Below are positions 49,601-60,600 of a stretch of 64,000 bases of DNA, in pieces. How positions within the stretch are numbered: the stretch's first letter is position 1; every line of letters starts with the position of its first letter. The notes beneath the pieces are model-generated. The model saw nothing but the letters and a program-made list of their open reading frames with translations. It did no database searches and was not told where the DNA came from. Made by a program: the position numbers and the translations under genes. The stretch comes from Onthophagus taurus. Taxonomy: Eukaryota > Arthropoda > Insecta > Coleoptera > Scarabaeidae. Location: the NCBI RefSeq assembly GCF_036711975.1, contig NC_091966.1:14515501-14579500 (forward strand), given 5' to 3'.

Positions 49601-52600
49601 CTGGAAATTTTTTAACATAAAAAGAGAATTGAAAACATTAAACGAGAAATTTCATTGAGAAAATTGACCCCGAATCTGTGAAGTTGTATACTGATGTAAA
49701 TTGTATAAGATGTAAATAGATCACTTAGGTAGTCAATTAAAGTTATGATTCATATTCGGAGCACGCTAATTGTAACATTGCCAAACAATATCCTATCCCG
49801 AAATGGTTCTATTAGACGTACGCATTCTGCTTATGCAGCGATATCCAGGCAGGGTCAAATCTAGATTTTTGACAAACACCTGTCTCAATGTTTATGTTAA
49901 TCTGCTTAGTTTTGGAGAAAATAATTTCTAAAGTTTTAGGTTTTTTAGTGCGCTCGTTAAGAGATTTGTTAAATTTTCGAAATTGTTTATTAATTTGTGC
50001 ACAATGTTATTCTTCTAAAGTATAATTTTTCCTATCTCATAAGTTAATATTGCTTCAACCATAGTTCCTGAATTCTTGACACCTAGCCGAATTGTTAACT
50101 ATCGTTTTTGCAACGGATGTATAGACAACACTTCATTCCTATTTTTTAGCTCTTGATTTCTTATCATTTCCTTTCCACACCTCCTTCTAGCTCCTTTTAA
50201 GTTTGATAATACTTTGGTTCGCTGGATGATGTTTTAAATTGCGCTATTGCAGCTACATGAGTGACTCAATTTCACAAATCATATTATTTGCTGTTCGAAA
50301 AAACATCCTGGTCTCTTGAGTAAGCTATCCGTAGTAATCTTAAACAATCTGCTTCAAATTGTTAAAATTTCCTCAATTTTCTAAAATCTCTTGTGGATGA
50401 TAAACTTGTTGAAGCTGGAGGTCCCAATAATTCATGATCAAACTAAAGTAACAATTCGTCATCTTTGCATCATGATATAGGTTGTAGTCTATTCGAAAAG
50501 CAAACGAAACACTTGGAACCAGAAAAGTTAACGTGAATGGAAGGAAATATGAAAATGATGAAAAATAACTATTTTTCGACTTTGCAGTAGTATTGATTGC
50601 GTCGTATCATCTTCAGGCGTTTTCTCTATATTATTCACCCATTTTATTGTTTGAACATTTAAATACTACTTGAATCTTTTTTTTTGAACAACTTTCAATT
50701 CCATTAATAGTTTTCCAATTATATTGATGTAACCCTTTACACCAATTTGTAAGGAGTGTACAGTCCGGAAAGTTTGTCCATATTCAAGTTATTTCCAACT
50801 CTGTAACTAATTTATTTGCCATTATAGTTATAATTGATTTATTGAAGACACACTGCCCTAGTTAACTTATCGACTGCTACTAATTGATCCCATATCCACC
50901 TGTGAACGCTCCTTTATACCCGGTATATAATATTAAAAAAACATCAATGAATCTTACAGACTACGCCTTTTAAATTATGGGATAATTCATTTCTAATTTC
51001 AACGATTTTAGTAATGAATATAATACCGACTACGATAAGAAAGTCATTTTTGAATTACCAGTGCGCTATTACTATCTCTAAAATTAACTAATATATTGAA
51101 TGGCCAGTATCGAAGTATAGGATGAGATATCAAAAATATAACCTCGTCGAGTATATCCATTTGACATTGATTTGATTGATTTTTATATGAATAATGTTAT
51201 TATACGCTCAATAAGAAGCAATGCTGCATGACTCTTTGGGTTAAACATTAAAATGATCAATTATTGTTGTCAACACATAATTCCTCACATAAAAGATATT
51301 GTCACTTGGAAAAAGTCAAGGGTAATTCCTTTGCCAAAAAGTAAAAATCCTGATGCCTTTGCTAACTTGCGACAGATCAGCATCTTACCGGTCTTGTCCA
51401 AGGTGTTGGAGAAGATTATATGGGAGCAATTCATAGCTGCACCACCGCATTGTAGATAATATTCTGGGAGTATCTCATAACGAAAAACTAAATGTGCTGT
51501 GCTTGTTTGACTATGCTAAAGCCTTCGATGGAATGAGTCACAAAATGTTGTATTCAATATTAAATCATATAGGGTTGAGTCAACAAGCAATAAGTATCCT
51601 GATAAATTATTTATCAGACAGGGAACAACAATTAACTAACTTACTAAATATTGGTAAGACTTGGATGCGCGCGGGGATCAATATTATCCCTCTTATTGTA
51701 TAACATTTACACAAGTCATTTCATAAACACATGAGGTACTGCTCGGCCCATTGGTATGCGAATGATATCCAGATTTATTATTCTTTCTCAGAGTCTGAGG
51801 TGGACGTTGCATGTGCCAAAATTAAAGATGTTTTGAAACGACTGATTTAGTTTTCCGATGGACATGGCTTACGCATCAACCTACAAAATACAGAACTTAT
51901 GCGGTTTCGTCCAAAAACACTTAACCAGCAATTAAGGATTAAAATTATCATTAAAATTAACAACGAGCAGTTAGTAATCAGTAAATCTGTGAAAAAGTTA
52001 GGTGTAATATTCGATTAAAATTTGATTTGCACATTAATAAATGCCTACAGCAGACCTATGACTCCCTGAAATTAATTTTTTCTAATCGAGGGTAGATAAA
52101 TAAAACAAGTATGCGATATTACCCATTTCTATTGTATGAACTTAAATATAAAATTCAAAACGTACAAATCGCTTATATACGACTACTGTTTCGGTTGAAA
52201 CGAAGAGACCATGTAAATATAAATTGTCGGAATTAACCTGGTTAAAGATGCAGTTGAGACGCCTAGCACATGCGACGTTGCTGTTCCTCAATTTACTAGT
52301 TGGGAAAAAGCCTGCATACTTGTTTGGAAAAATTTCCTTTTGCTCCTATGTGTACAATCTTAATCTAAGATTTAAGGGAACGCTAACACCACCTGTACAT
52401 AGAACAGAATTTTTTCTGAAGAACCTGACCTATCAAATTTATAAAACATTTAAGGACATAATTTTAAGAGTTAAGTTTAATTATTGGGAAATCAACCAAA
52501 ACGGGGAAGGAATCAAAAAACCTGTGTGCTCTTTGGTGCGGCGGTTTACACTTTGTATTTTTCTTGTTCTTTTGTGCACGGTAAAAAATAACTAACTCTA

Positions 52601-55600
52601 TTTTAAATCTAACATGTTTCCAGGAGGTCCATTCACTTTTCGAGTAAATATTTCAATCGGTTGTTAGAGCAAATTTTAGAGATTAAATGAAGCTATGGCA
52701 AAGTTAATTATTAACTCTACGATGAGTACAGATTACATATTAAATCTCGGTAGAGTTGAAATTATAATCTATACAGATTTTACAATGCACTCGAAATTAG
52801 CGTTTGATATATTCTTAATAGAATGATACAATCTACATAATAGACAGTGTTCACAAAATAAGTTTATTATGTAAAAACTGAACAATCGAATAAATAATTA
52901 CATTTATGCAATCTTAAGATATACCAAGTCGCTATATTTAAGTAAGCATACTGAAATTATAAAACAAAATCATATGCAGGTGTCATTTTTAATGCAGAAC
53001 ACTTAAACTACTAACAACTAACACGAAAACTTAAACTAAAAAATAAATTCATATTTTAATACCAAATAAAAATCAGCCTCTAATTGCGTTTGCGCTAAAT
53101 TGAACGGCTCCTTATATATCAAGAGATTTAAATCTACAATATTTAAGTCTTTTTTAATAGGAAATTGCACTTAATGTATCCACATAAATAATTGTTTTTA
53201 ACATTTTTGTTACAAAAAATCTATTTCCATCTATTTCTAATATTTGTTCAAACTGTGACAATTTCTCTTTAGTCAGTACATAGAATCATCCTCTTCTTAT
53301 AATAATACGAATATTTTAACCATTTGGAAATTTTTAATTGGAAATCTGATGGAAATTCATCGATACAGTCTTTCAGAGTTTTCTTATAGATAAAATTTTC
53401 ATACGTAACAATTGTTGATGGTCCAAATTGCATTTTTGTATCTTTTTTAAATTCTATTAAAAGCTGCACTTTTCACTATCCTTTATCCTTAACACTATAA
53501 TAACCGATTCGTTTATAACCAAGATAGGTAGTAACGACGGGACCATTGAGAACAAAGTGAACAACACGCCTTGTTTTCATTTCACATCACCACGTGTTCA
53601 AGTAAGAAAGGTTGTGAACTTCTTAGGGCTTGTCTGGATTTAGAGTAACTTTCAACACTGTTAAGAGTTAAATTTTAACTCTAGCATGTTCAATGTAAAT
53701 CTACAACAGGAAACTTTAATCCATTAGAGTATATTGAAAAAATTATCCATAAGTAGAGTAAATAATAGAATAAAAAAAACATTTTAAACCGGGATTATTT
53801 TTTACCGTGTGGTATTCGATTATTGACTTTGAATTGAATCTCGGACTCTCTCATATGATTGTATAATGGGTTAGTGGAAAATGACGTCAGCTCAACGGGT
53901 CCATATTGAGTGCACTAAACCGCGTTGTTTTCGTTTTTTTCACAACTTTTATTATTATTTTCCACATTGTTTCTTTTTTGTTTTAATCTTTACATATTTT
54001 ATTTTTAAGTTCTTTGTATTTGTGCGCTCAATAAAGAAGCTCAAATTAGAAGTCCCTAATTTAGTGTGATGTCAGCGCTGTTTTCTTTCTGTTCTGTTTT
54101 CACTTTTTGATCTTACATGAAATGGTGTCTGCTCATATTGCTCTTTAAAATATTTCATCAATTCTTTTTTTACTAATATAATTAAGTTGGACATACTCAT
54201 TCACTTTTTTCTTGTTTTTGCAGCATTTTCTATATCTGTTTCTATACACCATACAGATCATATTCCATATTCTTTATGAATTTTTCCTAATACATTTCTT
54301 TTTGTTTCCGTAATTCCTAATTTATTTTATATCGTTTAAATTCTTCTGATGGTGAGCTTTTGTATTTTAAAAAGGCTTCTTTTTTCGTTTGAACCATGTT
54401 CTTTAATACTTTTCTCAACCAGGTGGTACGTATTGGTCTTGTTGTTTTTTTTTTGTATTTCTGATTCCGCTTTCATAGCTACCTACTTTTTTTATACTAT
54501 TAGTTTCATTGAATTCCTCATTTCATCTGCAGTTTGATTTTCTTTATGTGGGATATCTGACAGTTTTTCTTGTAATCTGGATTGATATAAATTTTGTGTG
54601 GTGGGATCTTCTAAACTTTCTATTGTATTACATTTTAATTTCGGTTTTTTGATTATATCTATTCTATATTTATCTTACACAGTATCATTCCATGATCCAT
54701 TCCAACATTTGCAGAAGTCAGTGTTCTTACGTCTAATATCTGTAATGAGTCAATAATGCAATCAATAATCGACTTTCAACCTCTGTTGTCGATCTGTGTA
54801 TATTTATTTTCAGGTTTATGGTCAAAACAGATATTATTAGTATGGAGGTCCTTCAAAGTACCAAACTATAGCAATATTTGTGGCAATAAAAGTCCCTTAA
54901 TATTAGTAGATCTTAATACTAGTTAGATCTTCAATGGTGTCCTAAAATCGTCCTTTTATGTTTAGGTCTTCCAGTTTCTAGAGATATAATATGCATTATA
55001 GAGTTCTTTAGTGACAGGGCAACTTATCATCATTATTCTTTCATTCGCATAGTGTGTGTTAATAATACTATCTTCATATTTTTGTCAAGCAGATGTTAAT
55101 TTAGTGGTTTTCTATTTCAATAATAATTTCTTGATCCATATTCTTCCATGATTCAATGTTCCATGTAGCTATTTTTAAAATAGTTTTCCTTTCGTCGTCA
55201 CTATTTCATCAATTCAATTCCGAGGCTTCATTTAAGTTCTGTAGCATATTCTATATTTTTTATAAACATAAATCATATAGATATAACACACGTGCTTAAT
55301 TCACTCCGTCTTTGTTAAAATGTAGTATTAATTCAAACTATAAATAAATAAAATTGTGGTCATAAACCTGGCCTGAGACTACTGCAAATCTAAAAATAGA
55401 TTGAATGAACTTTATTTTTTAGCTCAGGTGAATGTATTTAAATTTAAGAATAGCTGTGTCATTTTACTGATATAAATAATATATTCAGATGGAAGGATTG
55501 AATGTGAAAGTCATCGAAAATAATTACTTGAAATAAAAATAATATTTTTTTATATAAATCACTTATTTTCTAAGAACGAAAACATACTTTTTATTAGTCA

Positions 55601-56551
55601 CCCAATAAATATTTGTTTTTTTCTCAATGTGTCACACATGTTGATTGCTTCGAAAAATAATACAGATAACGTTTAATAACTTTCAATAACTTAAATTAAT
55701 ATTTTAAAAAATACATTAATATGTAATTATTGTTATAGGTAACCTACGTCGAAAGCCATCCAGTGACATGTAAGTGTGGTCACGCATTTTGTTTCGTGTG
55801 CGGTGAAAATTGGCACGATCCAGTAAAATGCAATTTATTAAAGAAATGGATAAAAAAATGCGATGATGACTCGGAAACGTCCAACTGGATAGCTGCGAAT
55901 ACGAAGGAGTGCCCTAAATGCAATGCGACTATCGAAAAAGATGGCGGTTGCAATCATATGGTCTGCAAAAATCAGAATTGCAAAGCGGATTTTTGTTGGG
56001 TGTGTCTAGGCCCTTGGGAACCACATGGTAGCTCCTGGTATAATTGTAATCGTTACGATGAGGAGGAAGCGAGAGCGGCTAGAAATGCGCAAGAAAGATC
56101 GAGATCAGCCCTCCAAAGGTATCTTTTCTACTGCAACAGATATATGAACCATATGCAGTCATTGAAATTTGAGCACAAACTGTACGCGTCCGTTAAAGAT
56201 AAAATGGAAGAGATGCAACAACATAATATGAGTTGGATTGAGGTGCAATTTTTGAAGAAAGCCGTCGATATATTGTGCGAATGTAGGCAAACGCTTATGT
56301 ACACTTATGTCTTTGCTTATTATTTAAAGAAGACCAATCAATCGGTTATTTTTGAAGAAAACCAAAAGGATTTGGAACGGGCGACGGAAATGCTTAGCGA
56401 ATATTTGGAAAGGGATATAACTCAAGAGAATTTGGTTGATATCAAGCAAAAAGTTCAAGATAAGTACAGATACTGTGATGGTAGACGCAAAGCGCTTTTA
56501 GATCACGTGCACGAAGGTTACGAAAAGGACTGGTGGGAATATAACGAATAA
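43682..56551 (+). CDS. ari-1: Ariadne-1, RBR-type E3 ubiquitin-protein ligase
   Basis: Two coding exons, 43682-44371 and 55739-56551, join in phase (AAG|GTAAGT donor, TTATAG acceptor) into 1503 bases, 500 aa; the fly protein is about the same length. Residues 1-40 are acidic. Residues 45-105 form the UBA-like domain. RING1 starts at Cys-130 ([17 protein letters not shown]). The IBR spans about 200-265 and contains the exon junction after Lys-230 ([31 protein letters not shown]). RING2 starts at Cys-288 (CPKC), with the catalytic Cys-301 in [10 protein letters not shown]. Residues 345-500 are the autoinhibitory Ariadne domain ([13 protein letters not shown]; [16 protein letters not shown]). 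It accepts ubiquitin from an E2 onto the RING2 cysteine and passes it to substrates; family members are activated by neddylated cullin-RING ligases. All zinc ligands look intact. The 11.4-kb intron is full of dead transposons. Confidence 0.95.
45117..46827. mobile_element. Large foldback element with arms of about 550 bp
   Basis: The left arm (about 45117-45660) is matched in reverse complement by the right arm (about 46254-46827). Examples are GATTCGGCCGTTCTCGAGTT on the left against AACTCGAGAACGGCCGAATC on the right, and CAACATGATGGAGTATGTTT against AAACATACTCCATCATGTTG. Outer ends share AAAATTTGAGAATTCAGA-type words; inner ends share AGGGTTTTTTGAA. The spacer (45661-46253) carries a transposase fragment. 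Some indels distinguish the arms, so the structure is not recent. Confidence 0.8.
45895..46115 (-). pseudogene. Mariner-like transposase N-terminal fragment inside the foldback spacer
   Basis: On the minus strand from about 46102 the frame reads [20 protein letters not shown], then [10 protein letters not shown] and, after a stop, [17 protein letters not shown] and [15 protein letters not shown]. This order matches the paired helix-turn-helix region of the mariner-like transposases seen at 39194. Catalytic parts are absent. Confidence 0.55.
46960..47490 (-). pseudogene. Mariner/Tc1-like transposase remnant
   Basis: From about 47375 the minus strand reads [19 protein letters not shown], nearly the same text as the element at 39194, so the two belong to one family. 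After frame changes, 47140-47085 reads [18 protein letters not shown], the catalytic-region SPDLNPIE motif with its acidic residue changed to Lys. Near 47005 comes SMPRQY, a common C-terminal word. The damage is heavy. Confidence 0.6.
47521..47689. mobile_element. MITE-like palindromic element, copy 2
   Basis: Inverted repeats of about 75 bases: ACAGTGTGTTAATTAATTAT at the left pairs with ATAATTAATTAACACATTGT at the right with one mismatch. The arms continue inward through CGTACC, GCAAGTATGCAACCAATATC and CACAGT. The centre is a short GC-containing loop around 47600-47620. Non-coding; the same family as 41450-41581. Confidence 0.8.
48130..48570 (-). pseudogene. RTE-like reverse transcriptase, C-terminal domain remnant
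   Basis: On the minus strand broken frames follow the known C-terminal order of these elements: [19 protein letters not shown], then YKVWSGPDMW (the RLRW.GHV block, altered), then [21 protein letters not shown] text in shifted frames, and [20 protein letters not shown] at 48320-48258. No palm domain is left. Confidence 0.6.
51253..52600 (+). mobile_element. Jockey-like non-LTR retrotransposon fragment, plus strand
   Basis: 51253-51459 gives [20 protein letters not shown] and [15 protein letters not shown]. 51494-51660 gives [20 protein letters not shown] (palm A block with both Asp residues). Near 51750 the catalytic box reads YANDI instead of YADD. Later frames include [10 protein letters not shown] and KKLGVIFD, and 52224-52595 holds the C-terminal tail ([19 protein letters not shown]). 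Deletions and frameshifts separate these blocks; the C-terminal wording resembles the element ending at 24790. Inactive. Confidence 0.7.
53269..53469 (-). other. Orphan ORF (66 aa), protein-like, unidentified
   Basis: The minus-strand frame starts ATG at 53469 and ends at 53269. It reads [20 protein letters not shown] and later [15 protein letters not shown] second frame directly downstream (about 53264-53160) gives [32 protein letters not shown], which looks like its continuation after a frameshift. The residue mix is protein-like and the codons are not simple repeats. I do not know the family. It lies in the ari-1 intron, antisense, and may be a transposon gene fragment. Confidence 0.35.
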
Positions 56552-56591
56552 ATTCCGTTTCAAATTGTTTTCCCTTTTGCTTTTCGCGAAA

Positions 56592-56597
56592 AATAAA
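56592..56597 (+). promoter_or_regulatory. Candidate polyadenylation signal of ari-1 (proximal)
   Basis: AATAAA 40 bases after the ari-1 stop codon. Confidence 0.45.
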
Positions 56598-56643
56598 TGA
56601 AAGAAAGAGAGTCACTGAAATGCTAAGTAATTTATTAACATTC

Positions 56644-56649
56644 AATAAA
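56644..56649 (+). promoter_or_regulatory. Candidate polyadenylation signal of ari-1 (distal)
   Basis: AATAAA about 92 bases after the ari-1 stop codon. Either this or the proximal copy could be used. Confidence 0.45.
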
Positions 56650-57526
56650 AGTATATTTATATAAAATATTTCTATCAGATATGTTTTGATTATTCTTTAA
56701 ATAGCGTACATTCTGCCCTCCCCTGTCGATATAATAGATGTATAAATGAAATTTTTTCCTTAAAAAAACGATATGGATTTATTCGTTTATCCACAGTCGC
56801 TATTAGTTTAGTTCATGTAAAACACTGTAACTTATGGTCGAGTAAATTTGCTGGAAACTTATACTTTTTAATTATTCATTTACACTTTTTATTTTTGGAA
56901 TTTTAACAAAGCTCAAACTTTTTAAGACTTTATTGTAATTAAACAAAGACAAAAAGAACAGGCATTCATTTCTATATAATTACAGATTTAGCATAAGAAC
57001 CTAGATAATTTTTATGTTTTAGTAGTATAAAACACGGATAGTTTAATTAATAAAATAGAATTTTTGAATAGATAATTTAATTTTTCTTTCTATTATCATT
57101 ATTATTAATTTTTAGCTTTTCACGTTTGTGGATAAATGAATAAGTATTTGTAAAAAAAATTAATTGAATTGTAACTTCCTTCTATAGAAGTGAGTGACGC
57201 CAGAACGCAAATTAAAACAAAAGGTCACAACATTTATTTTGTTTCTCACATTAACTGGGTTAAATTAATAAATTAATTAAAACTGGATTTAATAAAAAAA
57301 ACTTATTATAAGAAGATACATCAAAGATGTTCTAATATTTTATTACTTCCTGGTCAAAAAACTTTTGCTTTACATGGTGTATTTGCTTGGGTCAAATACA
57401 ACAAAGTAAAAAATTCTATTTGTTGATTTATGTTAGATGACCTGTAGCTGTTAAGTTGTCTATTAATAAAGATATTGAGATCCAGAATTATTTGTTTTTA
57501 ATAATATGAAAGTTATTATAAAACCC

Positions 57527-57532
57527 TTTATT
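57527..57532 (-). promoter_or_regulatory. Candidate polyadenylation signal of NAE1
   Basis: AATAAA on the minus strand about 140 bases downstream of the NAE1 stop codon. Confidence 0.4.
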
Positions 57533-57672
57533 CTTTTATAATTAATAAGAAAACAACAACATAATGTATTTGTAATGTATTTCGATATTTAAAAAATACA
57601 TTTCATACAAATAAATATTTTGCAATGATTAAATTATAACAAAAAAATACCAATATCGATAAAAACAACAAG

Positions 57673-60600
57673 TTAGAGAACAAAAGTTGCTGAATTACAT
57701 GTTATTGAGTCATAAATATACGTGTTATTTAAAGGTTTATATTGATGTGTGATTAATTTAATAATTTCGTGTGCTGCACATCCGGCGATCATCGCCGAAA
57801 CCGAATGCAATTCAGCTCCTCCATATCTACATATTTCATGAATTCGTTCGTCTCTCAGAATAGGAGTACAACCCCATTCGGCTAATAATTTTCCAATGAT
57901 GCTCTTCAATTTTAATACATCCGGTTCAACTTGGTCATCAAATTGTCCCGGATAAGTGTTAAACTCCGAAATAAATCGTTCTAATCCCCTTAAAATAACA
58001 TAATAAATTATTAAATTGTCTGGATCTTCTAAATACGATGATATATCAACCGATGATGATTGATATTCGTCTGCTATACAGCTTCCACGAACTACATATA
58101 ATTCGCTGGCATGTTTACAAAATAATTTTACCTAAAAAAAAAATTTGGAATTAATAAATTTTTAAAAATTATTTTTTTACTTCTTGTTCTGTGATGGCAT
58201 CTTGTGATTGTCCTAAATTTCTAGCAATCTCTGTCGCTCTTCTAAACACGGATTCAGCTTGAATTTGGGCTTGTTTCTGATAAAGTTGTTGTAATGTTAC
58301 ATAACTGTTTGTGTCAGCAGCCATATCCGGTAAACTTCCTCTTATTGGAAGGCTACCTTCTGATTGGACTAGTTCTCTTAATGCAGCACACATTACCCAA
58401 AATGATGAACTCTAAATATATCATAAAAGAGATTTATTTATCAAACATAAGTCACCGCTATAAAAAAAATGAAAATTAATATTAGAATGTAATAATCAAT
58501 GTATTTTAAAACGAGAATTGATAAAGTTAGACCAATTTTGAAATTGAATGAATTATGATATTGATTACATTATAATAAATAATTATTATAATTGTGTACA
58601 TCCATAAAGGATAAAATAATAAATTACTTCTACTATCTATGTCTGATTTGAAAATGAATTTGCTTTGAAATGTATTCGTAAAATATGGTGGTATAATATA
58701 AAAAGATTCCTAAAGTGGATAATTATTCAAAAAGCGTAGATTCATTTAGACTCCTTACAATAAATCTCTTGATGACATCAATACAGCCTAACTCAACCCT
58801 GGTTGAAATCTGTTGCTTTAACTGATTTTCAATCGATCTAAATTTGGTCTTCTTCATTTCTTCACAATATAAAGTTTTGCTGAGATTGTATTGGAATTGT
58901 AAGAATTTTTGGTTCTTGTAGATTTCATATTTTACAAAGGTTGTGTAACTACACCAAGTGTAAACCAAAAAGAAACGACACCAAACATATCAATCGATTA
59001 ATCTTATGTCGGTTGTTGGGGAAGCACTTGAATGGTTCTATTCAAGCATAAGTAATAAGAGAAATAACAATGTGAATGTATATACTTCATTCAGATTAAC
59101 ATCCATACAGTGTGACTATCAACAGATTTTAGGAGAACGGTTTTGCGGTTCAACACCCAAAATGTATCTAAATGTACCTATCTAACACCAATGATAACTT
59201 ATGGTGGCTTAATTGGTATATAATCAGAAATAAAGTTGTTATACAGCTCCAGAAAGGCACGATGATAACCATACATACAAGGTGATTCACAACCTATAAA
59301 TACGCATAAACTTGGAGATTTATTCCTCGAGACAAATAATGGGTAACAGGTGAAAAAATTGTAGTAAAAGATGTTTAGTTTCATAGATATTCGATATATG
59401 CAGCGACAACCATATAATGTGGAAGAAAATGGAGAGGTCGAGGTAGTCCATTGGCCATCTCGATCGCCCGACCTCAATCCTCTTGATTTTTATTTTTGGG
59501 GTCACTTAAAAAGCATAATGTACGTCACCGAAGTTAATACTATGCAAGGATTGCGACATCAAATACAAACTGCTGCAGAGACAATCCGCCAACACCCTGG
59601 CATCAACACATAATCGTGCGAAAATTTAGAAAGGGAAATCAAAAACAATTATTTCAAGAAAAATTAAGAAAGGAGAAGCTGTATGAAAAAGAACTGGTCC
59701 AGTGTTGGTTACACACTGGAAGGACAAGAGATTGGTGATATCAACAATGCATAAACATCGAATGGTAGAAGCAACGAATAGAAAAGGAAAACAAGTAATA
59801 AAACCAGAGTGTGTTCTCGCCTACAATAGGTACATGTCCGGGATAGACAGATCAGACCAGATGATGGGATACTACTCATCGCCAAGGAAAACCATACGAT
59901 GGCACAGCAAAGTGTTCTTTCATCTTATAGATATTGCAATGTGGAAAATGCCTATTACATAAGAAGGAAAGAGGTATAACCAAAATTGAACTCTTGAGGT
60001 TCAAAAAAGAAGGTATAAAGGATATGCTACAGGTCAATGAGGGATATACTAGGCCCAGCACAGACCAACAATCAAAATTCCATTATCTGGAGACAGTTCC
60101 CTCCACACAGCAAGACAAATCCGCGATGAAGAGGTGTCGCCAGTGTAGCAGAGGTGAAGTTTACAAGAAATCCAGATACAACTGACCGATATGTCCAGAA
60201 AACCCTGGTTTATGCGTAGATTCATGCTTCAGAATGTAGCACAGTGTACAATAAGTATGTTTTGTAATATTTTGGGGTATTTTGGTTTTTATTGCACATT
60301 ACGTTGTATTTAGAAAAAGAAAATAGAGACTTTGAAGAAATTCAGGTGTGTCCAGTTGACTGGACGTTAGTACAGAACATAGAAATTCAAAGTCCAGTAC
60401 AAAATTTTAGCAAAAACGTCATATACAATAAACCAATATGTAAATAACACAAACCTGAATCTCGCAATCAAAGAAACTACGAATGGGACAAGGGGAAAAA
60501 AATACTGCAGAAGGCGCGGTAGTCAACGTGTTAAGTGTACTCTGCGATATTTGAAATAAAAATTTTAGAAATGTTGAGATTTAACCGGATCTATTCAGTG

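Larger units (their letters stand above)
44372..55738 (+). other. ari-1 intron 1, transposon-filled
   Basis: An 11,367-base intron splitting the IBR domain. It contains a large foldback element, mariner/Tc1 remnants, a MITE-like palindrome, RTE- and jockey-like fragments and an orphan ORF, listed separately. In 48600-51200 and 53500-55700 I see only AT-rich sequence and short broken frames. Confidence 0.85.

Noticed and set aside
50500..50960. Possible LTR-retrotransposon start on the minus strand
   Set aside because: A few words looked copia-like, but no protease, integrase or LTR pair could be found.
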